Source: Trebouxia sp. TZW2008 (Eukaryota > Chlorophyta > Trebouxiophyceae > Trebouxiales > Trebouxiaceae). Taken from it: a DNA stretch of 64,000 nucleotides. The first letter of the stretch is position 1, and each line of letters starts with the position of its first letter. The notes under the pieces were generated by a model, which was given only the letters and a program-made list of their open reading frames with translations, did no database searches and had not been told where the DNA came from. The translations under genes were made by a program, and so were the position numbers. The DNA lies in assembly GCA_002118135.1 (NCBI GenBank), contig BDIU01000240.1:1-64000 (forward strand), read 5' to 3'. Of the stretch, positions 46,623 to 57,400 are shown piece by piece.

Positions 46623-47343
46623 GCATTTCTGCAGGACGGGCAGACATGCAAAGAAATTTGCTTTGACAGTAGGTAAAGTGAACGCAAACTTTTTTGTTGA
46701 GAGTATAAAACTGTCCAGCACTTGAGGCTTTGTTGCTTTTCTGCTATGCATGACTATTGCCTTCAGGCTTGGGTAGTTTGCTAAGCAGAGTGGACAGAAT
46801 TTGTCCATGTGCTCAGCAATTCCAAGCTTGAATGATTCCCATTGTGTCAGAGCTTAACTTGGTTAGACCAAAATGGTCAGAGACCAAAATGGTCAGACCA
46901 AAATGGATAGAGACCAAAATAGACATAGGCTCAGGCTGCAAGGTGATGAGGCATGTAGCATAAGGTTGAGCGTCAGGTCAGCTGTCTGTCTGGCATGTAG
47001 CGATGTGAGAGGGTCAGCAGGCACAGAACTACAAAATTGTGTGTCAGAAAGCCTGATCAGATACGGTGGCCTGATCATGAAAAGGCATACCAGCATGCAC
47101 ACCAGAGGCTATTACAGATATTGCTTTCAGCTGCTGATATTGACAACATGCAATAAATACAGAGAAATTGAATAAGCCGCTGCTGCTGAAACTGGCTGAT
47201 GTGGATGATATGCTCAAAATCTATAAGTGTGATCAACTGTACACAAACTGTATCAAAGCGCAATTCCTGCGGTAGCTCAATACTGTCATGCAAAACACAG
47301 CTGTATATCTAGACCTGTGCACCTGCGGTGAAGCTACTCTCAT
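46623..47343. other. Convergent intergenic stretch with short repeats
   Basis: Between the stop codons of two convergent genes. At 46865-46925 the phrase GACCAAAATGG(T/A)(C/T)AGA is repeated four times. Nothing else recognised. Confidence 0.5.
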
Positions 47344-49376
47344 CTATTTCAGCTGAAAATCATCCAACACAATCAAAACCTCATTTCTTCGCAAAAACGG
47401 AAGCGTGAAAGGGTCATTGTAGCGTGCTAATTGATAGCCTTCCTGCGCTTGGTGCCCATCCAGCAGCAATGCAGCTCGCAGCTTACGCTCTGCCTGTGTC
47501 ACTTCAAAGTCAAGAGGAATCCCTCCAAACGAAGTTGACGCAATGACACCCCCCTCTTGCATTTTGCGGGTCACCCTGCAACCATGCTGTGTACTGAGGC
47601 TTGATCAGGTTAAGAAATGGCTTGCCAGGCTGCTTCCAAAAAGCTTAACCCCAAGGTACAGCTGAATAGTGCAGGCCACAATGTTTCTGAAGAACAAAAG
47701 AACAGCTGCCAGGTTGGTTGCTTATGCGCGTTTGTTTTACACACTGTGCCATGCAATAGGGAGATTGTATAAGGATAGCAGCACACCTGGCATCATTTGG
47801 CAGGGGCAGGTCATCTGGTTTGTCTCCAAACTTGCGCTCAATGGGAAACTGCATTTTGTCTCCAGTGGGCCCTTGCTGTCCACCAGTGCTGATCACTGGT
47901 GTTGTCATCTCCATCTTGGTGTTCCTGCACGACATACAGCAGCTCTACACATGCGCTTATACCACATCAATGTTTGGTGCACACAGCATAAATTTAACTG
48001 TCCATGTATGCCTGACATGAATAGTGAGTGTGCAGTACATCAGAATGCATGAGAATGCATACCAAATGCAGGAAGCTAAAAATTTAATGCAATGGGTGAG
48101 GATCTAGCCAATAGATTTGTGCCAGTTTGATGAACACTTTCGCAAGCCTGTAGAGCCTTGCCTTTGATTGCCACCAAAGATGTATCCTGCCAGGTCCTGG
48201 AAACCCTCTCCACCAGCAGGACGTGCATCACTGGACATGCTTGTTTCAGCAACCAGGTATGGGCTGTACTGTCGGATCTCGTATTCCTTGTTTTTATAGA
48301 GCACAATATATGAGGGTGACTCTAGATCAGGTGTCACTTGCAGCGTGGTCAACTGTTTCATGACATGGGCAACTCCCTCTATCTGCAAAGCATCCTTGTG
48401 TTGTTAGCTGATAAGGCAACTGTGACCAACAGACAAGCGCTTGCACAGCAATTGTTTTGTCATCAGCCATAATGGATTGTGGCAGACAAACAAGTGCTTG
48501 GTAGAAATTGATTGGACAGCTGCCGTACTGAGGGTGTAGAGTTGTCTTGAACAGCATCCCACACATCTCGTTGACCAGCGATCTTGCCATACACAGGATC
48601 TATGGTGTAATATGAGTACCCACTAAAAATCAGCTTGGGTTGAAAGGGCACAAATCTGCTCTTCAAGGTCATGGTCCACCTGAACATCAGTTGATTGCAG
48701 TTTAGCCAAGGCAGCACTTGCAAAAGCTGTCATGTTGCGCAGCATAGTCTGACAAGCTAAACCATGGCTTGAGAGACACAGCTGCATGCAATGCAGTGAA
48801 GGTTTACCTTGTTCTAATCTCTTCTGGACCATTGATGTCAATGCTATGCAGATTGAACTGGATTTTGAATGCTGTCCGCAAAGCACGAATGTTGAATATA
48901 AAGCCATCCAAGCTGGAGTAGCTGATGACTGGATCCTGAAATTTCATGTCAGCTGCATATCGACCCCGCGTCACTTTCTGCATAGCACAAGTAAGGATGA
49001 AAACACGCCCGTCAGCTGTATATAGCTCAAGCACTTGGCAAAGTCAGCAACCTACCCCTGTGCTGAAAATTTGCTTGAGTTCTTCCCTTAAGAATTGCTT
49101 CAAGTCTTCCATCTGCATGTCCTTCTCGCTGCTGTCCTTGACATCTATCACCGCGCTGGTACTCGCTGCTGCACCTGAGTTCTGTCGTGAGGTAGGTCTG
49201 TCGGAGCTAATTTTGCGAGCTGAAACATCAGATTTGCTCGAGGATGGCTTGGCTGCAGATCGCACTAAGTTTCTGATCTGCTTGTGCTGACGACACGCTG
49301 CTGCATGAGGTCTCGCTTGCTGCTTGAACGGAATGATTGCCAGTGATCTGTGCTGAGACGCTACCTGATGCTGCAT
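47344..49376 (-). CDS. DUF2358 plus SOUL heme-binding protein, plastid type (HBP5-like)
   Basis: Six phase-consistent exons: 49056-49376, 48808-48977, 48529-48679, 48162-48382, 47787-47924, 47344-47575 (about 410 residues; the Arabidopsis relative is of similar size). The N-terminal 70 residues are Ser/Ala/Arg/Gln-rich like a plastid transit peptide. Next comes the DUF2358 domain (DLKQFLREELKQIFSTG, then YAADMKFQDPVI, then KSRFVPFQPKLIFSGYSYY). The SOUL domain follows: YEIRQYSPYLVAET, a glycine-rich turn with IFGGN, KMEMTTPVI, KFGDKPDDLPLPNDA, then VIASTSFGG and LARYNDPFTLPFLRRNEV. In plants this architecture binds tetrapyrroles at plastoglobules and interacts with heme oxygenase. Intron 4 uses a GC donor (AAAG|GCAAGG), required to keep phase. 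Head-to-head with the CFAP144 gene. Confidence 0.93.
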
Positions 49377-49721
49377 TGTGCTGTCGGCTTGATCTCAGAC
49401 GATGCAAGGTCGATATCCGGATGCGCTAGCGATACCAGCGACAGTCTACAGAAGCTCAGCACGTCAAGAATCGCTTCATTTGCTTGCTGTCTCGGCTCAT
49501 GGCTCACATGTGGCGAATTCGATGTGACAAATACGACCGAAATTGCCAATTGCCATATGCCCAGCCCGATAGGTCAGATCGCAGGACCAGAGTTTTCCGC
49601 TGCTGTCGCTGCTGCCGCTTACCGGCACCGTCGCGTACTGCTTTCTGCTCATCTCACTTAACCTTGAGAACCTTGTTTTACCTAGACAGGCGGCCTCCCT
49701 GTGCAGAGCTGTGTCGTCAGC
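49377..49721. promoter_or_regulatory. Divergent intergenic region, HBP5-like gene and CFAP144
   Basis: 345 bp between opposing start codons; both promoters must lie here. No specific element claimed. Confidence 0.45.
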
Positions 49722-50472
49722 ATGTCCTCACACGAGGCTGCCGGCGAGGTGTGCACCTCAACGAGCTTGAAAGTGCACCATGCAATACTAGCTGATTACT
49801 GCAACGCTACAAGGAGCTGTAATGCAGGTGGCAAGGAACCAGATATGGAGAGAACACTGCAAGAAAGAGGCTTCTTGCTTGAAGTTGAGCGGCAACTTTT
49901 CAGTACCCAACCCCAAGAAGAGTAAGGCAATGTACAAGTCTGTCCAGCTTCAGTCAGTCAGCTGACGTCGCCCAACACAACTAAGTCGAGAAGCTGAGCT
50001 GTGTCTTTACAAGGGCACTGAAGCACAATTGCTTGCTGCAGTGAATGTCATACCAGACAAGCCAAACTATACAACACCAAAAGTCATCAGACCAGACAGC
50101 AGTGATGTGCTTGAAGCAACACAGTTCTTGGCTTCACTAGGTGGTCCAAAGCATGCACACCAGGTATGAGAATGCCTTGATGATTTGTGTGCTGTCAGTC
50201 AAGGCACAAAGCATCACAAAGGTGGCATCTGATGGCATTGATTCAATGGCTCTATTGCTGTGCAGATGCCAAGTCAGGCTTACACACTGCCGCTAACCTC
50301 CAGCCAGCAATACGGTTGGAAGCCAAAGCCATTGTTGCCATCAACTGCCATGTTTGAGTACAGAAAGACAAAATGCGATGTCACAGATTATGCAGAAGCA
50401 TATGCTGCCTCAATGGGTGGAGAATCACCATATATGCATAGCAATTCAGCAAAAGCTGCTGCCAAGCAATAG
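49722..50472 (+). CDS. CFAP144: CFAP144 (FAM183)-family axonemal protein
   Basis: Four phase-consistent exons: 49722-49748, 49828-49921, 50042-50163, 50266-50472, giving 149 residues, close to the family size. The pattern follows FAM183/CFAP144 as I recall it: an N-terminal (x)NQIWREHCKKE helix (animal proteins have NQI-x-RE), a short linker, a central segment with ATQFLASLGGPKH, then QYGWKPKPLLP and CDVTDYAEAYAASMG near the end, with the family's GW-x-x-(K/E)PL and D-x-T-x-Y. CFAP144 is a microtubule inner/doublet-associated protein of motile cilia. With RSP9 it is the second flagellar gene in the window. Confidence 0.78.
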
Positions 50473-50800
50473 CACAGGCAATTGCTGCACAGAGCCCTGA
50501 ATGCAGAACATATTTGATAACACAGTCTGCTGATATGGCTACACTTGTGGTGTATATGAACTTTACTTCAGCTAACGGCGTGTACAAGTTGTGCCTACTA
50601 GAGCCAAAGAATTTCGTTGCTCGGCGATGAGGAAGATGTGGATTGCTTTGGCGCTGCCCAGCGGCAAGCATGGCTGTGCAACACTGCATACTGTACTGCT
50701 TTTGACTGACTGGCCTAATCTACAACCCTGTACCACAATTGGAAAACAGCACTCTTTGATTGTCGTAAATTTATGATCATAAAGAAGCTTTTGCATGAGT
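50473..50800. other. Convergent spacer, no gene recognised
   Basis: Lies between the stop of CFAP144 and the tentative minus-strand membrane-protein exon. No coding, RNA or repeat signal recognised. Confidence 0.35.
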
Positions 50801-51154
50801 TCATAGGAAAAGAAGCCAACTCCGGCACACTAAACTGACAGGATCGCATTTGCTGCTTGCAGCCGGCAGAAGAGGATCAGAATGTTGTCCAAAACTACTC
50901 TGGGCGTTGTTCCGCAGCGTTGAGCAGTATTCAAACTGAATCATGTAGGTAGTTTGCTGACCTCAAGGGCACTCATGATATATTGTGACCACCAGTGTAC
51001 AAGACTAATAAGAAGCCTGATTTGCTCATATATACCAAATAGCACCAGCAGAACTATCAACAACAAAAAGGTATGGACGAGCAGCCTTTCCCACCAGTCA
51101 AAAGCGTATGTCCCAAATGTTATTTGTACCTGGAACCAGCGTAACTGCACCCAC
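50801..51154 (-). CDS. Fragment of a small membrane protein, tentative
   Basis: Two exons join in phase: 50962-51154, encoding a strongly hydrophobic stretch (LVHTFLLLIVLLVLFGIYEQ) between tryptophan-rich flanks (DWWERL, HWWSQY), and 50801-50935, a Ser/Leu-rich tail with a stop. I could not fix an upstream exon in the needed phase; a possible one near 51180-51250 encodes a Pro/Glu-rich segment. No family recognised. It may be a partial or mis-modelled gene. Confidence 0.35.
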
Positions 51155-52181
51155 CTGCAACAAGAAACCTGTTTGGTTAGCCAGGTGAAGCTTAACGGTG
51201 CCGTATTCAGGCGGAATTATTTCAGGTGGAGCAGCCTCAAGCACTGCAAGGAGCATGCGTACTCCAGTAAACTTCTCTTCTTCTGTCCCTTTGGAATGTA
51301 CAGGTTATCCGGCCGTGTAAGCCTTTCTGAAAAGGCATTTTGCCTTTTTTGACCCATCCCACACTGCAAAACGTTAGCATTTGTTTGCCTGCTTGGCCAA
51401 CTGCGCAAACGGTGTGCTTGGACATGCTACACACGTTACCTACAACTGTGTGCACATCATGCGCCGTCCTGCCAATGCTAGCCAACCTGCAGCCCTGCCA
51501 GCTGAGTGCAAACGAGTCTGTGTTCACAGATGGCGCAGTCGAGGAAGCGGTCTTATGTCACGATGCTCAAGCTAATCGAGACAAGTGATCAAGTTGTTCT
51601 CGAATGAAGGGCAAGCCTTCTCTTAGCAGGATATGATGCTGCGACGCTGCTTGGTGCTTTGCGCATAAGCTTTGCGCAGTCAAAGCAGCAGTGCGGTGCA
51701 AGAGGCGATTCAAATTTTAGGGCTTTCAGTAAGGCAAATTTGCAGCAGCATTGAGCATGTGCGCGGAGTCAACTTGCCAAGCTTTTGCATTATACCAGAC
51801 TACCCGAATGCTTGAGAAGCTTTCAAGCAAGCCCTCACCGCAGGCAGCAGCTTCACTTGTCAAAGCTGATCATGATCATGATGCAAGCATGCTGCCTTAG
51901 CATCATGCATCTCAATATATACTTGGCTCTCGGCTGAATGCAACTTAAAATGATATCACCGATCACATGGAACTTAAGCTTTGTGTCTGGCTACAACGAG
52001 TATGAGTGCTGCATTGGTGCAAGGGTGTACAGTATGATCAAGCAATTTTGTCATTTGAGCGAAGAGGTTTAGCGCTTAACCTAGCATCGAGAACACGCAG
52101 TGATGGAAAGTGCACAGAAAGTCTCAGATTTTGAGCGCGACGTCTTGAACGGAACAAGGCAATTAGCAAGTTGAGACAAGA
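51155..52181. other. Upstream region of the Ran gene
   Basis: Contains the Ran promoter and 5' UTR and perhaps 5' exons of the minus-strand membrane-protein fragment. TGATCATGATCA at 51867-51878 is a perfect 12-bp palindrome about 300 bp before the Ran start codon. No other feature recognised. Confidence 0.4.
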
Positions 52182-53521
52182 ATGGTGAGTCTTTGATTCT
52201 TGTATGGGACTTGCTGCCCAGAAACTTAGCCTGTTCGTGCCGATCGCGTTTGCCTGACAAGACTTGATCTGGCTTGATTACCGCTTGTATCCTTCATTTG
52301 CAGGCTTTGCCAGGACAGACGACCCCCGAGGGTGTGCCATCGTTCAAGCTTGTGCTAGTCGGGGATGGTGGTACAGGTGGGAATACCAACGCGGCTGCAC
52401 TTGTGTTCATTTCCTGCCTGTTGGCGGCGAGCTCGCACCTAGCCAACCTGTGATGATGTCAGTGACTGACCTACAACTTTTGCCGTTTCAGGCAAGACAA
52501 CTTTCGTCAAGAGGCATTTGACCGGAGAGTTTGAAAAGAAATATGAACGTGAGTAGCAGCATGCTTGTTGGAAGTTTGCAAGAGCTCAGCCTGACTGTCG
52601 AGTACTGGTGAACGCCTTTTGAGCAACTCATGTCATGCACTGCAGCAACTATTGGAGTCGAGGTGCACCCTCTAGACTTCACAACAAACAGAGGGAAGTT
52701 GCGCTTCTACTGCTGGGACACAGCTGGTCAAGAGAAGTTTGGTGGTCTGCGTGATGGATACTATATCCATGGTCAATGTGCCATCATCATGTTTGATGTG
52801 ACCTCAAGGCTGACATACAAGAATGTCCCAACATGGCACAGAGATCTGTGTCGGTAAGAGTATGGACATGTGCAGCAGAGAAAGCTTGTTTCAGCAATGC
52901 CTGTTCTAAGCTGTAGTTGTGCTGCAGGGTGTGTGAAAACATCCCCATTGTCCTGTGTGGCAACAAGGTGGATGTCAAGAACAGGCAAGTGAAGCCCAAG
53001 CAGGTCACCTTCCACAGAAAGAAGAACCTGCAGTACCATGAGATCTCTGCCAAGAGCAACTACAACTATGAAAAGCCCTTCCTGTATCTGGCACGCAAGC
53101 TTGTAGGGTAAGCCTCTCTCTGCTGGTACAACTTGTGATGGGTCATCATGTAATGAGTACGGCTCCTTCAGGTCAACTGTGTGCCCAGGCAATTGCAGCA
53201 AGTTTGTCTATACGTGATGTCACTAACAGTCATGGCTTTCAAGCGCTCTTGTGTCGATGGCAGACCCATCTTCTGCCTGGTGAAGGACCTGCTGAAGCAC
53301 CTGCAATATTCAAAGCGTGCGCAATGCATCATGTAAATGGCCTCCATGTTAACATCGTTGTGTGCTGCAGGGACCCAAACCTGCACTTTGTTGAGCAGGT
53401 TGCCCTTGCACCTCCTGAGGTGCAGATTGACCAGCAGCAACAGGCAGAATACGAGAGGCAGCTGCATGATGCTGCAGCCATGCCACTGCCTGACGCAGAT
53501 GATGATGACATTGCTGAGTAG
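52182..53521 (+). CDS. RAN: Ran GTPase
   Basis: Six phase-consistent exons: 52182-52184 (the ATG alone), 52304-52376, 52492-52548, 52646-52853, 52928-53107, 53371-53521 (223 residues). All signatures are present: P-loop [14 protein letters not shown], switch I around [13 protein letters not shown]3 [18 protein letters not shown]4 [12 protein letters not shown]5 [14 protein letters not shown], and the acidic C-terminal tail (DADDDDIAE). The [10 protein letters not shown] and [17 protein letters not shown] segments separate Ran from other small GTPases. Ran drives nucleocytoplasmic transport and spindle and nuclear-envelope assembly. The start exon with a single codon is required because the next exon begins directly with the second residue (ALPGQ…). 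An FG nucleoporin lies elsewhere in the window, but nothing suggests a functional cluster. Confidence 0.98.
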
Positions 53522-54451
53522 AGAAGCTTTTGCTTAAGCATCAAGTGCTCCGTATCTCTGACAGCATGGCAGGAAATGTTGGCCTGTGTGATGCAGCTCA
53601 CGGTTGTGCAATGCAGTGAGAAAATCAGCCAGGCCCAAGTCTGTCAGCAAAGTGTTCCCTCAAGGTGTTCAAAGTTGTTTATGTGTCTATTTTGGCAGCT
53701 TGGTTCTGTTTCCACAGTGCTTGCCCTCTAGAAATAGGCTTTGACTCATTGACTCGAATTCGACACTCACCATTGACTGACTGTCCCTCTTGTCATGCTG
53801 CAGCTACATTCGCATAGTGTGGTAGCCAATTCATCTTTAATGCGCTGGAACTGCTTGGGCGCTTAAAAGGCAAAAACACAATTGTGTGCATGTTTCTGCA
53901 TTTGTAATATGACAGATGATGTTGAACATACTGCTTGACAGCATCGATTATGCCACTGCCTTTCGGATTTTACAGTCACGCCAACTGTACTTCAATCGAT
54001 AACTCTCCCTGTGCATGAGATTTGAACGCATTGGTAGCATTTCACTTGTGAACCTGATGCAATGCGTTGCGTGAAAATTCGACTTGTGCATGCCAACACC
54101 TCAGCTGCGTCAGAGGAAGCAAGGCCCAACATGGCTGAGTAGTCACGTATACACACAAACATCCTACACAAACTGCTGCTGTAAAGCAAAGGGTCACGCC
54201 CTCACAAATCGATCGTACACAGATGTATTGCCGAACAGCGTCAGGTCAAACAAGAAGACTTGCAAGAATTATTTACCTTTTTGGGTCAAATGAATAAAAA
54301 CTGTCAAAGTAAAACCGGGTAGCATGCTGTCTTTGATTATGCGCTAAGCCATGCATTCAAAAGGCAAACCAAGGTGGATAGCGTTGCACCCCTGCGCAAA
54401 CATTCACCAAGCAGACCCAACAATTTGCCCCAGGGAAACCAGCAAATTGAC
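53522..54451. other. Convergent 3' flanks of Ran and the repeat protein
   Basis: Ran 3' UTR and the 3' flank of the minus-strand repeat-protein gene. Short ORFs here have no likeness to known families. Confidence 0.45.
53900..53912 (+). terminator. TGTAA polyadenylation signal of the Ran gene
   Basis: TGTAA within ATTTGTAATATG, about 385 bp after the Ran stop codon. TGTAA is the usual near-upstream polyadenylation element in green algae; distance and context are plausible. Confidence 0.4.
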
Positions 54452-57400
54452 CTATTTCTTGCTGAAAGGCTTCTTCAACTTGCTCATGAAACCACCCTTC
54501 TTCTTGGCTGGCACCTCTTCTGCCTTCTGCTGAGCAGCACCACCCATTGCAACGTTTGCTCCACCCGCATGCTCACTTGCCTTCACAGCCTCATGAGGAG
54601 TCTTGAAGTTTTCTGGCTTAGCAGCAGGAGGTTTTCCTGCATCTTCTTTGGACGCTGACTGTGCATTGCCCTGAGGGTCTGCAGTGGTGCCGCCTGCTAC
54701 ACCGCCCATCATGCCACCACCGCCTCCAGGACCAATGTTGGAACCTGCTGTAGGGGCTTTAGCGCCCTGTCCTGGTGGCGCAGCTGGAGTCTGCAAGCAC
54801 ATATAGGTGTGAGGGCGAAGCTCATGTTTAGGAATCAGGTGCTACAGACCTTCTCTGACAGAATGAATGCTTGCTGAGACTGTCTTTTGGTGTCAGGCGC
54901 TTCTTGAACACTGATGGCATTTGCAAGTGCAGTGGCAGGAAGTATTTGGCAAACAAGCAGTTCAAGCTGATCTGTCCATTTGCTCACAGATCAAGTGTGC
55001 CAGTTGTTATGGCTTCCATTTGTTGTCAGAACAAAGCTGTATGCTGCATCTGCAGCAAGCAAATTAGATGGAACAGAGTAGCACAGATCATATGTACCGT
55101 CACAGCCTCTGTCTTGGGTATCTCCTTTTGGTGCATCTTGTCCCCCAGCTCGTGGTCTGCTTTGACCCTCTTTTTCTCCTGGTGCTGCTCCTTCTTGGAG
55201 CCCAGCTTGCCTTTCATCTTGGCTCTGAAGCCCTTCTTGCCAGGTGTGCTACCAGTCCCCTCGTAGTCATTGTCATCGTCCCCAAAAGAAGCGGGAGCCC
55301 TGGCCTCACGAGTGTCGGCACCTGACTGTGCAGGCTGGTTGCGAGCCTTCACAGGACCGAAGGTGTCGTCAGGGTCGTTGCTTGTGTCGACCACTGGCGG
55401 CCCGGTCTGGTTGACGTACGGCTGTTTGCCGGTGTCGCTGCGAATATTGCTACCGGTTTGATCAGTTGCCACATAGCCAGCACCGGTGTAGCTGGTGCTT
55501 TGACCGGTGCCGTAGCCTGCATGCTGACCAAATCGGTTGACGTCTGCGTTGGTGAAGCCAGACTGGGCTGACGAGAAAGAGTCTGCCACTGGCTCCTCAG
55601 GGGCATCATAGAATACATCCAGTGCGCTAGAGTCTTCCCTGCCAGAGCTCCCAATGCCCAGGAAGCCAGCATTGATACCCTGAGTGGCCAGCACTGGACT
55701 TGCTGCAGACTCCTCTTGGTGACCCTGCACAAAACGTGCCTCCTGAGTGTGCAAGTCAGAGTTGTTCAGCAGACAACTAAGGCGTCATCATCACCAGACA
55801 CACAATTGCTGCTGATAAATGGCAACTAGGCAGCACTGTTGTAGCCAGCCACCTATGGAATTGTTTCTGCAGCACATGCCTGCAACAATAACAAAGCTGT
55901 GTTTCACAGCCTGCTGAAGACAGCGCTGTACACAGCCTGTCTGCAGAGTGCCATATGTCAGCTCACCACATCTGATGTCTCAGCTGGTCCCAAGCCCACA
56001 AGCTGCTTGACCTTGTCGAAGATGCCTTGAGGCTCATCATGTGCTGCTGCCATCTCCTGACTGTACTCAGGTGCAGCATTGGGTCCCAGGATAGGCCGGC
56101 TGCTCACCCTCACGCCACCAATGTATGGGTCAATCTCCTGCAGCATGCGGCTCTTCATCAGACTTGAACCTCACACAACTGGCGGTGTCCTTGTGACACT
56201 AATATGTCAGGCAATGCAAGCAAGCTTTGAAGAATCATGAGTTATTGCACTTTTGCGGGAACAAGACCTGCGCATGATTAGCCGGATTTGAGTGTAACAT
56301 CACACCTTGCAACCTTGAAAACTACCACACGCACCAACACACATATAACACAATAGATAGGCAACACCAAGAAGACGTATGTGACCACTGTATAAGATTC
56401 ATGCTACGCAAAGTGCCGCAGATATGCCAGCAGCAAAAGATGCTACATAGCTTTGCCAGCAGAATGGCTTCTGCACAAGATGTGCCTTCTGCGCTCTACA
56501 CAGTCCAAATCAAGAATACGCTGAGCTGACATGACCAATCCAACGAGATTTCCTACTTCTGCCAGATGCAACATCTCTTGGTTTCAGCAGCTTAAAGATG
56601 ACAAGTCTGCCAATCTCAGTCCAAAAGCAGGCTTGTATAGCTTCTGCAACTTACCCTAGTATAGGTAGGGTCGTAGGCTGAATAAGCACTGCCTGTGTTG
56701 CCAGCCTGTAGAGCGTCCGTAGCAGTGGCGGGGTGGGGTGCAGCCCCTGTGAGCTGGTGGGGCAGGTACTCCTTGGCCTTCTCCACCAACTCTTCCACCA
56801 AGCCCTTGTGGGGGGCACCACTGCCTGCCCCTGTCTGGGCCTGCATGACACACAGTCTTGATGTTGACCTTGTGTTTTGTTCAGCAAGGATTTGTCAACA
56901 AAGCATCTGCGGATGGGACAGAAGGGTTCCAGCTCCAATCTGGGCCTGCAGCATACACACACATAGCAGCTTCACTGACACCTGCAATGAGCCCTCATCT
57001 TTGGGCAGGCAGTAGTTCACATCATAACAAGTGACAGTTGCAGGTCACTTGCATCATGCAGTATCATGAGAGCACCATATGCAAGCAACATCGGCCGAGA
57101 TAAAGCTTTAACATGCCTTCACCCTTGCAATTAGCTACAGACAGAAACAGAGAGACACACTCAGGATAGAAAATTTCTGACATGCTGACCCAAGCAGCCG
57201 CAATGCTCACATCCACATGCCCATTATCACAACACACATCAACACATCTCCCGCACTCACATCTATGCCAGCAGCAGTGGTGCCAGGAGCCCCCATAGTC
57301 GGCATGTATGCCCTAGCCTTCTCCATGAAACCCTCGTGGTGACTGCTCTCAGGCTCATAGCCTGTGTTCCCCTCAGCCACTTCTTGGAACAGGCGGTCCT

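Noticed and set aside
51180..51260. Pro/Glu-rich minus-strand segment as upstream exon of the small membrane protein
   Set aside because: Its donor leaves the wrong phase for the exon at 50962-51154; kept only as a possibility.
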